Assembly (NCBI RefSeq): GCF_030767025.1
Contig: NZ_JASITE010000002.1
Coordinates: 606,363-670,362, forward strand
Length of the DNA: 64,000 nt
Direction of reading: 5' to 3'
From: Nocardia sp. CC227C
GTDB taxonomy: Bacteria; Actinomycetota; Actinomycetes; Mycobacteriales; Mycobacteriaceae
In this document: one piece after another, positions 7,239 through 17,000 of the stretch
How the letters are laid out: each line of letters opens with the position of its first letter
How positions within the stretch are numbered: position 1 is the stretch's first letter
Program-made: the position numbers and the translations under genes
Notes under the pieces: model-generated
Told to the model about the DNA's origin: nothing
Database searches by the model: none
Seen by the model: the letters and a program-made list of their open reading frames with translations, nothing else

Positions 7239-8384
7239 CTAGCCGCGCGGATACGGCCAGGGGTTGAAGCGGCACTTCTTGCCGTCCATGGGCACCACCC
7301 CGTGCGGATCTAGTGCGGCGATCTCGTTGTTCTCGATGCCGAAGGTCTGCTGCATCATCACCGGGGCCAGGCCGCCGTCGGTCTCGCACGGCTGATGCTC
7401 GTGGTAGCCGATGGCGTGGCCGACCTCGTGATTGACCAGGTATTGCCGATACGAGCCGATATCGCCCTCGTAGGACAGCGCCCCGCGCACCCAGCGCACC
7501 TCCGACAGCACCACGCGGCCCAGATCGGAGTTGTAGCAGGAGGAATCGATGGGGATCTCGAATCCGCACGCGGTGCGAGTGGTTTCGCGGGAGGTGAGGG
7601 ATATGCGGAAATCCGGTTCGCCGGAATCGACACGGCGGAAGCCGAAGCGCGGATCATGGGTCCAGCTCTTGGGATTGGCGAGCGTGGCCTCCACCATGGC
7701 GGCCACCGATTCGTCGCCGCCGATTCCGGCGGTGTCCATTCCGTCCTCGATTTCGACGGTGTAGACGAATACCCGTTCGGTGCCGGTGCCTACCTGTTGC
7801 GTGGTGCCCGGCACCACGTGCCAGGTGCCCGCGCCGCGCACCGCGTAGGGGCCGCCGTCGGGCAATGCGCCGGTGGGGAGGTCGGCGGCGAATTTCCCGT
7901 CGCCTTTGGGTGGTGCGCCGTAAATACCCGTTTCCTCGGACCGCTCGCTCAATCGCCCGAAACCGGGCGCCGACCCGGCACTCTGCCCGCCGCCGCGCAC
8001 CGCGTCCCAGACCACCAGAATCGTGATCAACAACAACACCGGCAATGCGTAGGCGCGCCAGCCGTAGGTGGAGACGAAACGGCCCAGCGCGCTCTGTTTC
8101 TTGGTCGCACGCTGCGGTCTGGAGCGATGGCGGGCGTCCTCCGGCGGTGCGGTCGGATCCCAGCGGGCCCGCAGCGGCTGATAGGGATGCGGGAGCGGCG
8201 GCCCCTCGTCGTCGGCGCTGCGCGCGGTGACGCCGCCATCGCCGGAATAGAGCCCCAGCGGGTCATAAACCGGCCCGGTCGGTTTGCCTTTGCGTTTCGA
8301 GCCGCCGAGAGCGCGCGGCGTGGCAGCTCCCACGGGGCGGCGTGAATCGCGCCCGCCGGAATATCTGCCCCCATGGTCGGTCAC
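7239..8384 (-). CDS. DUF3152 membrane-anchored zinc metalloprotease-like protein (Rv3207c-like)
   Basis: A 381-residue protein with a basic, disordered N-terminus (about 1-110), one membrane segment (YALPVLLLITILVVW, about residues 115-132) and an extracellular DUF3152 domain. That domain carries HEVGHAIGYHEH, the HExGHxxGxxH zinc motif of matrixin-like metzincins, near residue 345, and cysteines that could pair outside the cell. This predicts a type II membrane protein facing the cell envelope with a peptidase fold; substrate and activity are unknown. GTG 8384 is chosen because a GGAG lies just before it and an upstream reading (to 8438) is Arg/Cys-rich and atypical. It is followed by moeZ on the same strand and is divergent from fasR. 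Confidence 0.85.
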   Translation of the reverse strand: MTDHGGRYSGGRDSRRPVGAATPRALGGSKRKGKPTGPVYDPLGLYSGDGGVTARSADDEGPPLPHPYQPLRARWDPTAPPEDARHRSRPQRATKKQSALGRFVSTYGWRAYALPVLLLITILVVWDAVRGGGQSAGSAPGFGRLSERSEETGIYGAPPKGDGKFAADLPTGALPDGGPYAVRGAGTWHVVPGTTQQVGTGTERVFVYTVEIEDGMDTAGIGGDESVAAMVEATLANPKSWTHDPRFGFRRVDSGEPDFRISLTSRETTRTACGFEIPIDSSCYNSDLGRVVLSEVRWVRGALSYEGDIGSYRQYLVNHEVGHAIGYHEHQPCETDGGLAPVMMQQTFGIENNEIAALDPHGVVPMDGKKCRFNPWPYPRG

Positions 8385-8513
8385 GCACTCCAGCGTCTCA
8401 CAGCGGCACAACCCGGCTGGACGGGCCGCACGGCCCACTGTGACGCTGCGATATATCTCACCCGAAGATTGCGGCAGATCTCACAAAGCGGTAGTCGTTC
8501 TTACATACTGTGA

Positions 8514-9326
<813 letters not shown>

Positions 9327-9415
9327 CCGGACAGCCGTCGACCGTCGTGCACGCGTGCCCACGGTCGACGGCGACCGCGACTCCCGGTGTACACCCGGAC
9401 CCTCGCGAAATCAGT

Positions 9416-9442
9416 TGCCCCGTCGAGATTCTCGACGGGGCA
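9416..9442. terminator. Bidirectional terminator between fasR and the DUF3107 gene
   Basis: TGCCCCGTCGAG (9416-9427) and CTCGACGGGGCA (9431-9442) form a perfect 12-bp stem with a three-base loop between two convergent genes. Confidence 0.85.
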
Positions 9443-9457
9443 TCGTCATGATTGCTG

Positions 9458-9685
9458 CTAGACCGCGGCGAAGCCGACGCGGCCGCTGGTGGAGGTGCCG
9501 ATCTCGACGTAGGCGACCTTCGCGGCCTGGATCAGGTACTTGCGGCCCTTCTCGTCGACCAGCGCGACCACGCCGCCGTCGCCCTGCAGCGCACCGGTCA
9601 CCAGCGCCTCGACCTCTTCGGGGGTCTGCGAGCTGGCGATCACCAGTTCACGCGGGCTATCCGAAATACCGATCTTGACCTCCAC
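9458..9685 (-). CDS. DUF3107 protein (TB9.4-like)
   Basis: A 75-residue protein beginning VEVKIGISDSPREL, the signature of the actinobacterial DUF3107/TB9.4 family, of unknown function. The start decides a small ambiguity: a TTG at 9691 directly touches the GGAGG ribosome site (9696-9692), whereas GTG 9685 lies six bases after it. The mycobacterial protein also starts at this EVKIG block. I therefore take GTG 9685. The protein is cytosolic with no signal peptide. It is convergent with fasR, as in M. tuberculosis. Confidence 0.9.
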   Translation of the reverse strand: MEVKIGISDSPRELVIASSQTPEEVEALVTGALQGDGGVVALVDEKGRKYLIQAAKVAYVEIGTSTSGRVGFAAV

Positions 9686-9808
9686 GGCCAACCTCCGAAC
9701 GTAGTGTCCTGTGCTGTCCGAACCAGGCTAATGCAGGCCGCGACGGGTCCGTCAGGGACCGCCCTGCGCTGTCAGCGAACAGTGTGCGCCCACCACGGCC
9801 GGTCCCGC

Positions 9809-10714
9809 TCAGCCGGTATAGGTCCGGTAGCGCAGGTTCGCGCGCAGCCGACCGACCAGACCGGCGGTGTGCATGATCCACAGCCCGGGCGGGACCAGGC
9901 GGCGGGTGAACGGGTTCAGCGGATTGCACAGCACCGCCACCGCGAGCGAGGTGAGGGCGGCGCGCACCGGAATCCGCGGACAGCCGAGGGGGCGGTGTTT
10001 GACGCACACCTCGGCGTAGCCGTATCCGTAGCCGACGCACTGTCGCCACGCGGCCCGCACCTCCCCGCGCAGGCGGTAGGCGATCAGCGCGTCCGGAGCG
10101 TGCCCGAACGAAAGCCCGGCCTGCTGCACCCGCCACGAGATGTCGACGTCGTCGCCGCCGGTGGTCAGTTTCTCGTCGTAACCGCCGATCTTCTCGAAGG
10201 CCGTGCGCCAGTAGGCCGTATTGTTCCCGTTCGCGAACGGCAGCCAGTGGGTGGCGAAGCCCTCGGCGGGCGCGGGCACGGGCCGCCAGGTGGCGGACCC
10301 GCGGTCGTTGAGCGTGTCCGCCTCGATCGACCCGCCCACCGCGTCGTAGTCGGCGGCGGCCCGGACCAGCGCGCCGAGCCAATGGGGGTAGACGCGGTCG
10401 TCCTGGTCGATGAACACCAGGAAGTCGCCCTCGGCGACCGCCGCCGCGTTGTTGCGGGCGAACGGCGCGCCCGGTCTCGCGGAGCTGTCGATATAGCGCA
10501 GCGTCAGCCGTTCGCGCACCGGATGATTCGCGATGTGCGCACGCAGGCCGTCGGTGGACCCGTTGTCGCTGACCAGCACCTCGAACCGGCCGGGGTAATC
10601 CTGCTCCGCCAGCCCGCTCAACTGTTCGTCGAGATCGGGCAGCCCGTTGTGGACCGGGATGATGATCGACACCAGCTCGGGTGTGCGCGCGGTCGGTGGT
10701 GGTGCGTTGTTCAT
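9809..10714 (-). CDS. Family 2 glycosyltransferase
   Basis: A 301-residue GT-A fold enzyme. Motifs run in order: SIIIPVHNG at the N-terminus, VSDNGSTDG (nucleotide-sugar binding), LVFIDQDDRVYP carrying the metal-binding acidic group, and GGDDVDISWRV as the catalytic ED-like block. A C-terminal hydrophobic stretch (AALTSLAVAVLCNPLNPF) may anchor it to the membrane. The family moves sugar from a UDP- or GDP-sugar to an envelope acceptor; donor and acceptor are unknown. It is divergent from a second GT2 gene at 10893, and the pair separates genes that are close neighbours in M. tuberculosis, so it looks like an accessory insertion. ATG 10714 has only a weak purine-rich site. Confidence 0.88.
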   Translation of the reverse strand: MNNAPPPTARTPELVSIIIPVHNGLPDLDEQLSGLAEQDYPGRFEVLVSDNGSTDGLRAHIANHPVRERLTLRYIDSSARPGAPFARNNAAAVAEGDFLVFIDQDDRVYPHWLGALVRAAADYDAVGGSIEADTLNDRGSATWRPVPAPAEGFATHWLPFANGNNTAYWRTAFEKIGGYDEKLTTGGDDVDISWRVQQAGLSFGHAPDALIAYRLRGEVRAAWRQCVGYGYGYAEVCVKHRPLGCPRIPVRAALTSLAVAVLCNPLNPFTRRLVPPGLWIMHTAGLVGRLRANLRYRTYTG

Positions 10715-10892
10715 GAAATCCGCTCTCAGCGCTTCGGTCACAGGTGCGCACCACTCAACGGCGATGCGACGCAATGATATTCGCCGAGTGCGCGACGGGT
10801 GGGATTTCCCATTCCTGGGGATGCGCGACGGCTCGAACCCTGCGAGGATCGAGCGCTGAGTCGACACCTGGGATAGCGAAACGGACACCCTG

Positions 10893-11747
10893 ATGCCACA
10901 TCCCACCCCCCGGCAGACCCTGTCGGTGGTCATTCCAGCCCTCAACGAGGCCGCGTCGATCGGCCGGACGCTCGAACGCCTGCTCCCCCAGGCGGAGATC
11001 GACGAGATCATCGTCGTCGACAACGGCAGCGACGACGCCACCACCGACATCGTGCACCGGATCGCCGAACACCACCCGAAACTCGCACTCGTGCACGAGC
11101 CGACCCGAGGTATCGCGGCGGCGCGCAACTGCGGCTTCGACAAGGCCCGCGGCGACGTGATCGCACGCACCGACGCGGATACGCTCGTGGCCCCGGACTG
11201 GGCCCGCACGATCCTCGACTTCCTCGCCGAGCATCCCGAGACCGCCGCCGTCACCGGACTGTGCACCTATCACGATTCGCCGATCGGATTCCTGCTGTGG
11301 TCGGGGCAGCGGCTGCTGCTGCGGCTCGGCGTGCTCGGCGGACAGGTGGGAAACCTGTACGGGCCGAATATGGCCATCCGACGCGACGCCTGGCTCGAGG
11401 TCCGCGACGACACCCGCGTACGCGTGGACGTGGTCGACGACCTGGATCTGGCGCTGTGCCTGTCGAAACGGGGACTACGCATCGACCAGCCGACCCGGCT
11501 GCGGGCGCGGACCTCCGCGCGCCGACGACGCACCGGTCCCCTGCGCTGGTGGCGATATCAGCAACTCGGCCTGCGCACCATCGAGGAGCACGGGTTCATC
11601 GTGCGCCCGCTGCACCGGATCATGATCATCACGGCATGGCTGGGGCACACCGCGCAATGGCCGATCTACCGCTGGTGGGACTTCCGGCGGCGGCGGTTCA
11701 GCCTGCGGCCGGGGGCGGAGCGGATCTCCCCGGTCGGCCCGCGCTGA
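10893..11747 (+). CDS. Family 2 glycosyltransferase
   Basis: A 284-residue GT2 enzyme with SVVIPALNEAASIGRTLE at the N-terminus, IVVDNGSDDATTDI, and a DxD-type metal site in IARTDADTLVAPDW. After the catalytic domain comes LLLRLGVLGGQVGNLYGPNMAIRRDAW, the acceptor-side loop typical of rhamnosyl/mannosyl-type transferases. The C-terminus is Arg-rich. The donor and acceptor are unknown. It is head-to-head with the other GT2 gene (178 bases between starts), suggesting one shared control region and related work on envelope glycans. It converges on the ferritin-like gene, with only 13 bases between stops. Confidence 0.87.
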   Translation: MPHPTPRQTLSVVIPALNEAASIGRTLERLLPQAEIDEIIVVDNGSDDATTDIVHRIAEHHPKLALVHEPTRGIAAARNCGFDKARGDVIARTDADTLVAPDWARTILDFLAEHPETAAVTGLCTYHDSPIGFLLWSGQRLLLRLGVLGGQVGNLYGPNMAIRRDAWLEVRDDTRVRVDVVDDLDLALCLSKRGLRIDQPTRLRARTSARRRRTGPLRWWRYQQLGLRTIEEHGFIVRPLHRIMIITAWLGHTAQWPIYRWWDFRRRRFSLRPGAERISPVGPR

Positions 11748-11760
11748 CCGCCGTTCGCGC

Positions 11761-12456
11761 TCAGCCCAATCCGAGTACGGTCATGCGCTCGGTGTGGCTG
11801 TTCTGCATGCGCTCGAAGAGGGTGGCGATGCCGTTCAGGTCGCCGGTGGCGGTGAGCACGAGATCGGTGAGCTCGTCGCGCTGAGCCATCACGTATTGGG
11901 CCTGCGTGATGGCCTCGCCGAGCAGGCGGCGGCCCCAGAGGGTGAGCCGGTCGCGCTCGGACCGGTTCCGGGCCACCGCGGTGCGGACCTCCTCCACCAC
12001 GAACTCGGAATGGCTGGTCTCCGCGAGGACGTCGCGGACCACCTCGGCGACCCCGGGAGCGAGCGCATCGGCGATCTCGGTGTAGAAGTCGGCGGCGATG
12101 CCGTCACCGACGTAGAACTTGACCATCGACTCCAGCCAGGTGGAGGGGTCGGTGGAGGCGTGGTAGGCGTCCAGGGCGCGCACGAACGGGGCCATGGCGT
12201 CGAAGACGTCCACCCCGCGCTCGGCCAGCGCCTTCTCCAGGGTTTTGAAGTGGTCCATCTCCGCGCCCGCCATCTTGGCGACGGCCACCTTGCCCCGCAG
12301 GGTCGGCGACAGCTTGGCCTCCTCGGCCAAACGGTAGAACGCGGAGATCTCGCCGTAGGCGAGCACCGCGAACAGGTCGATCACCCCCGGATCGTCCGCG
12401 GCGACCTTTCCCGAAACCTCCGAAACACCCAGCGCGGCAGACGTGTCAGCTCCCAT
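11761..12456 (-). CDS. Ferritin-like domain protein (Rv3210c-like)
   Basis: A 231-residue helical protein with a ferritin-like four-helix pattern: acidic/histidine pairs in VLAYGEISAFYRL, AGAEMDHFKTLE and ETSHSEFVVEEVR are placed like the ExxH ligands of di-iron carboxylate proteins. It is annotated in this family as a tRNA-hydroxylase/ferritin-like superfamily member; no reaction is established. The start ATG 12456 lies seven bases after a TAGGGT hexamer, so the mRNA is probably leaderless. The hydrolase gene lies upstream on the same strand (stop 12484-12482), so the two could be cotranscribed as well. Confidence 0.85.
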   Translation of the reverse strand: MGADTSAALGVSEVSGKVAADDPGVIDLFAVLAYGEISAFYRLAEEAKLSPTLRGKVAVAKMAGAEMDHFKTLEKALAERGVDVFDAMAPFVRALDAYHASTDPSTWLESMVKFYVGDGIAADFYTEIADALAPGVAEVVRDVLAETSHSEFVVEEVRTAVARNRSERDRLTLWGRRLLGEAITQAQYVMAQRDELTDLVLTATGDLNGIATLFERMQNSHTERMTVLGLG

Positions 12457-12463
12457 GCTCTAC

Positions 12464-12469
12464 ACCCTA
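12464..12469 (-). promoter_or_regulatory. -10 hexamer for leaderless start at 12456
   Basis: TAGGGT on the reverse strand ends seven bases before ATG 12456. Confidence 0.5.
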
Positions 12470-12481
12470 GCTTCCGGCGCG

Positions 12482-13534
12482 TCAGGGCAGGTCGCGGAGG
12501 AACTTGTCGAGGTAGGTCCACGTGGTGTCGCGGGCGAGCAGGATGCCGAGGTGGCTGCCGCGGGCCGTCTCGTAGCGAACCTCCGGCGAACCGGTCAGGG
12601 TCTGGGTGCCGTGGCGCACGGCGGCGGCCGCGGTGATGGCGTCGTCTGGTCCGCCGACCAACAGGACCGGGACGGTGATATCGGCCAGCGCGATCCGGCG
12701 CTCACCCAGCCGCACCACCCCCTTGCCGATGTCATCGGCCATCATGAAGCGCCGCCACAGCTGGTTGTAGAAGCGCGCCGGATAGCCGGGCAGGGCGTTC
12801 TGGAAGCGGTCGATGGTCTCCATGCGCGCCAGGGTGGCGGTGTCGGTGAGATTGCGGACGATGAACCACGGACGCTTCACCTCGCGCTCCCAGGCGGTGA
12901 CGCGGTAGGCGATGCGGGTCAGCGGGGCGGGCACGCCGCCGGCCAGCCGGACCGCGGCCACGGCGGCCCGGTCGCCGGTCACCTCGACGAGCCGGCGCAG
13001 CTGCGGCATGCCGATCATGTGGTCGTAGCTCAGCGGCGCGCCGACGGCGGTGACGGACCGGATCGGCAGCGTCGGATCCGCGGCGGCCGTCAGCAGTTCC
13101 AGCACCCCGCCGATGGACCAGCCCACCAGATCCACCGGCCGCCCGTCCCGATCGGCCGACACCCGGCGGATCGCCTCGGGCAGGATGTCGTCGATCCAGG
13201 TCTCGAAGCCCATGCCGCGGTCGGCGTATCCGATCTCGCCGTAGTCGACCAGATAGGGCGCGCGGCCGGAATCGAGCAGGAAGCGCACCAGGCTCTGATC
13301 CGGCCGCAGATCGAAGCAGAAGGCGGGCGCGGCCAGCGGCGGCACCAGCAGGACGGCAGGGGCGTCGGGGGCGGCGCCGTCGTAGCGGTGCAGCAGACGG
13401 TGCGGCCGATCGTCGAGCACCGTCGACGGGGTGGGCTCGGGGGCTTCGATGCCCGCGCCGAAGGTCAGGGCCCACGCATTGCGCGCGGCGAGGGTCACGG
13501 TGTCTGCCAAACTCACCCGCACAACTTCGCACAT
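12482..13534 (-). CDS. PhaC-like alpha/beta hydrolase
   Basis: A 350-residue alpha/beta-hydrolase related to class III polyhydroxyalkanoate synthase-like proteins. It has the oxyanion-side block VLLVPPLAAPAFCFDLRPDQS, the strand LVDYGEIGYADRG, and the nucleophile elbow VGWSIGGV near residue 142, with serine rather than the cysteine of true PHA synthases. Candidate acid and histidine are in GGPDDAITA and GSHLGILL near the C-terminus. It is therefore more likely a lipase/esterase or depolymerase-type enzyme than a polymerase. ATG 13534 has no clear ribosome site. A sequence shared with the thiolase promoter (see 54998) abuts the start, suggesting common regulation in lipid metabolism. Confidence 0.85.
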   Translation of the reverse strand: MCEVVRVSLADTVTLAARNAWALTFGAGIEAPEPTPSTVLDDRPHRLLHRYDGAAPDAPAVLLVPPLAAPAFCFDLRPDQSLVRFLLDSGRAPYLVDYGEIGYADRGMGFETWIDDILPEAIRRVSADRDGRPVDLVGWSIGGVLELLTAAADPTLPIRSVTAVGAPLSYDHMIGMPQLRRLVEVTGDRAAVAAVRLAGGVPAPLTRIAYRVTAWEREVKRPWFIVRNLTDTATLARMETIDRFQNALPGYPARFYNQLWRRFMMADDIGKGVVRLGERRIALADITVPVLLVGGPDDAITAAAAVRHGTQTLTGSPEVRYETARGSHLGILLARDTTWTYLDKFLRDLP

Positions 13535-13539
13535 GCCGG

Positions 13540-13553
13540 TACAGCGTGTATCA
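13540..13553. promoter_or_regulatory. Operator-like motif shared with the thiolase gene
   Basis: TACAGCGTGTATCA occurs here, five bases before the hydrolase start, and again at 54998-55011 before the thiolase gene. In the thiolase copy it is part of a perfect GATACA-N3-TGTATC dyad; here the left arm is GGTACA, one base off. The size and symmetry fit a TetR-type operator. Confidence 0.45.
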
Positions 13554-14032
13554 CCTATGTGATGAACTCAACTGCCGAACGGCCGGAATCACCACGCTGG
13601 AAGATCGAATTATGCTGCGCCGCAGCACCTGCCGCCGGGAATACGCGGAACGGGCGCACCGGTTGAAGCGGACAGCAACCATGCGGATACGGCAATAGAA
13701 CCGCACAATTGCGGTGGCGGAAAAAGAGTGGACGACCGTATCACGCTACAATCTCCCCGGACAACGGAAATTTTCGCCCGACCTGGTTTGCCCACACGCG
13801 TGAACCCGCAACGGGCAGGGGTCGCCGGAGTCCTGGAAAATGTGCGCGCACCGGATCCACGTCATCCCGAGCGCCGCGCCAGGTAGATGCCAGCAATCGG
13901 TCACCAACGACCGGCCTTGGGGTATCCCGCAGCGGCCGATGACAGCGAACGGATCAGTGGTCGTCGCGGGCCGCCCGGGCCCGCCCCACACCCTCGTGCG
14001 CGCGAGACGCGATATACGAGGAAGGCACGAAC
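13554..14032 (+). other. Long non-coding leader region upstream of rhlE
   Basis: About 480 bases lie between the divergent hydrolase and rhlE with no supported gene. It holds a small perfect hairpin, ACCGCA (13700-13705) with TGCGGT (13710-13715), and locally lower GC than its surroundings (13660-13790). DEAD-box helicase genes of the RhlE/CsdA type often have long regulated 5' leaders, which is the best guess here. A promoter was not located. Confidence 0.4.
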
Positions 14033-14065
14033 CTGAGCAAGATCACCGTAGAGCAGGAACCCGGC

Positions 14066-17000
14066 GTGGCCGACACCCTGCTGACAGCAGAACTGGACGA
14101 CACCCACACCGCTCCGACTTTCGCGGAATTGGGCGTACGCTCCGAAATCGTCCGCGCCCTCGACGAGATGGGCATCCAGCGGACATTCGCCATTCAGGAA
14201 CTCACCCTGCCGTTGGCATTGGCCGGTGAGGATCTCATCGGCCAAGCCCGCACCGGCATGGGCAAGACCTTCGGATTCGGGGTGCCGCTGCTGCACCGCA
14301 TCGCCACCACCGATTCCGGCACCACCCCCCTGGACGGCACGCCCCGCGCGCTGATCATCGTCCCGACGCGCGAACTGTGCATCCAGGTCACCCAGGATCT
14401 GGAGAACGCCAGCAAATATCTGCGCAATCAGAAAGGCCCGCTGAAGGTCACTTCGATCTACGGCGGCCGCCCCTACGAATCGCAGATCGCGGCGCTGCGC
14501 GCGGGCGTCGACGTGGTCGTCGGCACCCCGGGCCGCCTCCAGGACCTGGCCGAACAGCAGCATCTGGTGCTCGGCAAGGTGGGCGTGCTGGTGCTGGACG
14601 AAGCCGACGAAATGCTCGACCTGGGATTCCTGCCCGACATCGAGCGGATTCTGAACATGGTGCCGCAGCAGCGGCAGACCATGCTGTTCTCGGCCACCAT
14701 GCCGGGACCGATCATCACCCTGGCCCGCACCTTCCTGAATCGGCCCACCCATATCCGGGCCGAGGAAGCCAATGCCACCACCATCACCGAACGCATCTCG
14801 CAGTTCGTCTACCGCGCGCACGCGCTGGACAAGAGCGAACTGGTCTCGCGCATCCTGCAGGCCGAGACCCGCGGCGCGACCATGGTCTTCGCCCGCACCA
14901 AGCGCACCGCGCAGAAGGTGGCCGACGATCTGGCCGAGCGCGGCTTCGCGGTCGGCGCGGTGCACGGCGACCTGAACCAGGTGCAGCGTGAGAAGGCGCT
15001 GAAGAAGTTCCGCGAGGGCAAGATCGACGTGCTGGTCGCCACCGATGTGGCGGCGCGCGGTATCGATATCGACGACGTCACCCACGTGGTGAACTACCAG
15101 TGCCCGGAGGACGAGAAGACCTACGTGCACCGCATCGGCCGCACCGGCCGTGCGGGCCGCCACGGCGTCGCCGTCACGCTGGTGGACTGGGATGAGCTGA
15201 ACCGGTGGAGCGGCATCGATTCCGCGCTGCGCCTGGGCATCCCCGAACCGGTGGAAACCTATTCGCGCTCCCCGCACCTGTACGCCGAACTCGGCATTCC
15301 CGAGGGCGTGACCGGTGTGATCCGCACGCGCAAGCCCGAACGCGACGACGACGCCGTGGTGGTGGAGCGCGAGGCACGCGCCCCGCGCAAGCGCAACCGC
15401 CGCCGCACCCGGGGCGGGCAGCCGGTGGACGACGCGGCGACCACGACCACCGGCCCCGACTCGACCACCGGCTCCAGCGCCGACGGCACCGGCGATGCCG
15501 AGGGCGACAAGCCCGGCCGCCGCCGTCGCCGACGCCGGGGACGCGGCGGTTCCGACGAGGCCGCGGGTACCGCGCGGACCACCGACGAAGCGGCGAATAC
15601 CGATGCCGCCGAAGCGGTTTCGAGCGACAACGGGCCGTCCGCGACCGGTTCCGACGAGACGCGAGCGGACCGTCCCGGCCGCCGTCGCCGCCGTCGTCGC
15701 GGCGGTGCCGACCGGGCCACCGGCACGGACAGCGGCGACGCCGCCGCTTCGGTGACCGCCGAAGGGACTGCGGATCACCGCCCCGACGCCGGAGACGTGG
15801 CGGCACCGGGCTCCGGGAACGCCGACTCCGCCGTGGACGAGACCGCGGCCCCGAACGGGGACACGTCGGCGACGAACGCTGCGGTCACCGACGCGACGGA
15901 TGTCTCCACACCCGCCGCCGAGGCAGGTGCCGCTCCCAAGCGCTCCCGCACCCGCCGCGCCAAGAGCACGGCGGCCGAATCGAGCGCGGCCAACGGCGCA
16001 GCAGTCGCCGACGCCGCGGACACGGCCCCGGACGCCACCACCCGTGGCGCCGAGAATGGCTCGGCCGCAGCGGATTCCGTGACCGAGAGCGCCACGGCCA
16101 CGCCGAGTGCTGACGCAACGGCGACGGCACCCAAGCGCACCCGCCGTGCCAAGGCGGAGACCGCGGCGGCCGGCGCGGACGCGCCGACGGCGGCAGCCAC
16201 TCCGGCGGCAGCCACTCCGGCGGCGGCGACCGAAACCGGTGCCACCTCGGAGACGGCTGGCACCGCCGAGGCTTCCGACCGCCAAGCCGGTTCCGCCGCA
16301 ACGGAATCGACAGCGGTTTCGACGGCGGACGACACCGCGACGGCCGCTCCGAAGCGCACTCGCACCCGCCGCAAGGCCACGGCCGAAGCGGGCGCGGCCA
16401 CGACCCCGGCGGCTGCGGCCGCCACGGGAACGGACGCGGACGCATCGGGCGACGCGGGCACGGCAGCGGTCTCCCCCGTGGCAGCCGATGACCCGGCTCC
16501 GAAGCGCGCCCGGCGCAAGGCTACGGCCGAGGCGGGCGCGCCGACCCGGAACGCCGCCACCACCACGGGCACGAGCGCACCCACCGAGGCGGGCGCGGCG
16601 ACGGAACCCGCTGACGCGGGGACCGACGGGGCCGTGGCGGCGAGTGACGCCGATACCGCGGCACCGCAGCGGACCCGCACGCGGCGGACCAAGGCGGCAA
16701 CCGAAACCGGCACGGCCGCAACCGAACCGAGCTCGAGCGGCACCGGCGCGGAGGGTGAGCCGGAGCCCGAGGCGCGCAAGCGCACCCGCCGCAAGACCGC
16801 GGCCGACGCGAGCGCGGCGGCGGCTCAGGACGGCTCCGCCACCACGGGCGCGGACACGGGCGCGGCCGACGCGAGCGTGGCGGCCGCCGCCCCCGCGGGC
16901 TCCGCGACAGCCGACGCGGGCACGGCGGCAGAAGACGCCACCGGCACGGCGGCACCGAAGCGCACGCGGGCTCGCCGGACCAAGGCTGCGGCCGAGGCTG

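Noticed and set aside
13901..16285. A 794-codon open frame antisense to rhlE
   Set aside because: Low-complexity Gly/Arg/Val text mirroring the Ala/Thr/Arg repeats on the sense strand.
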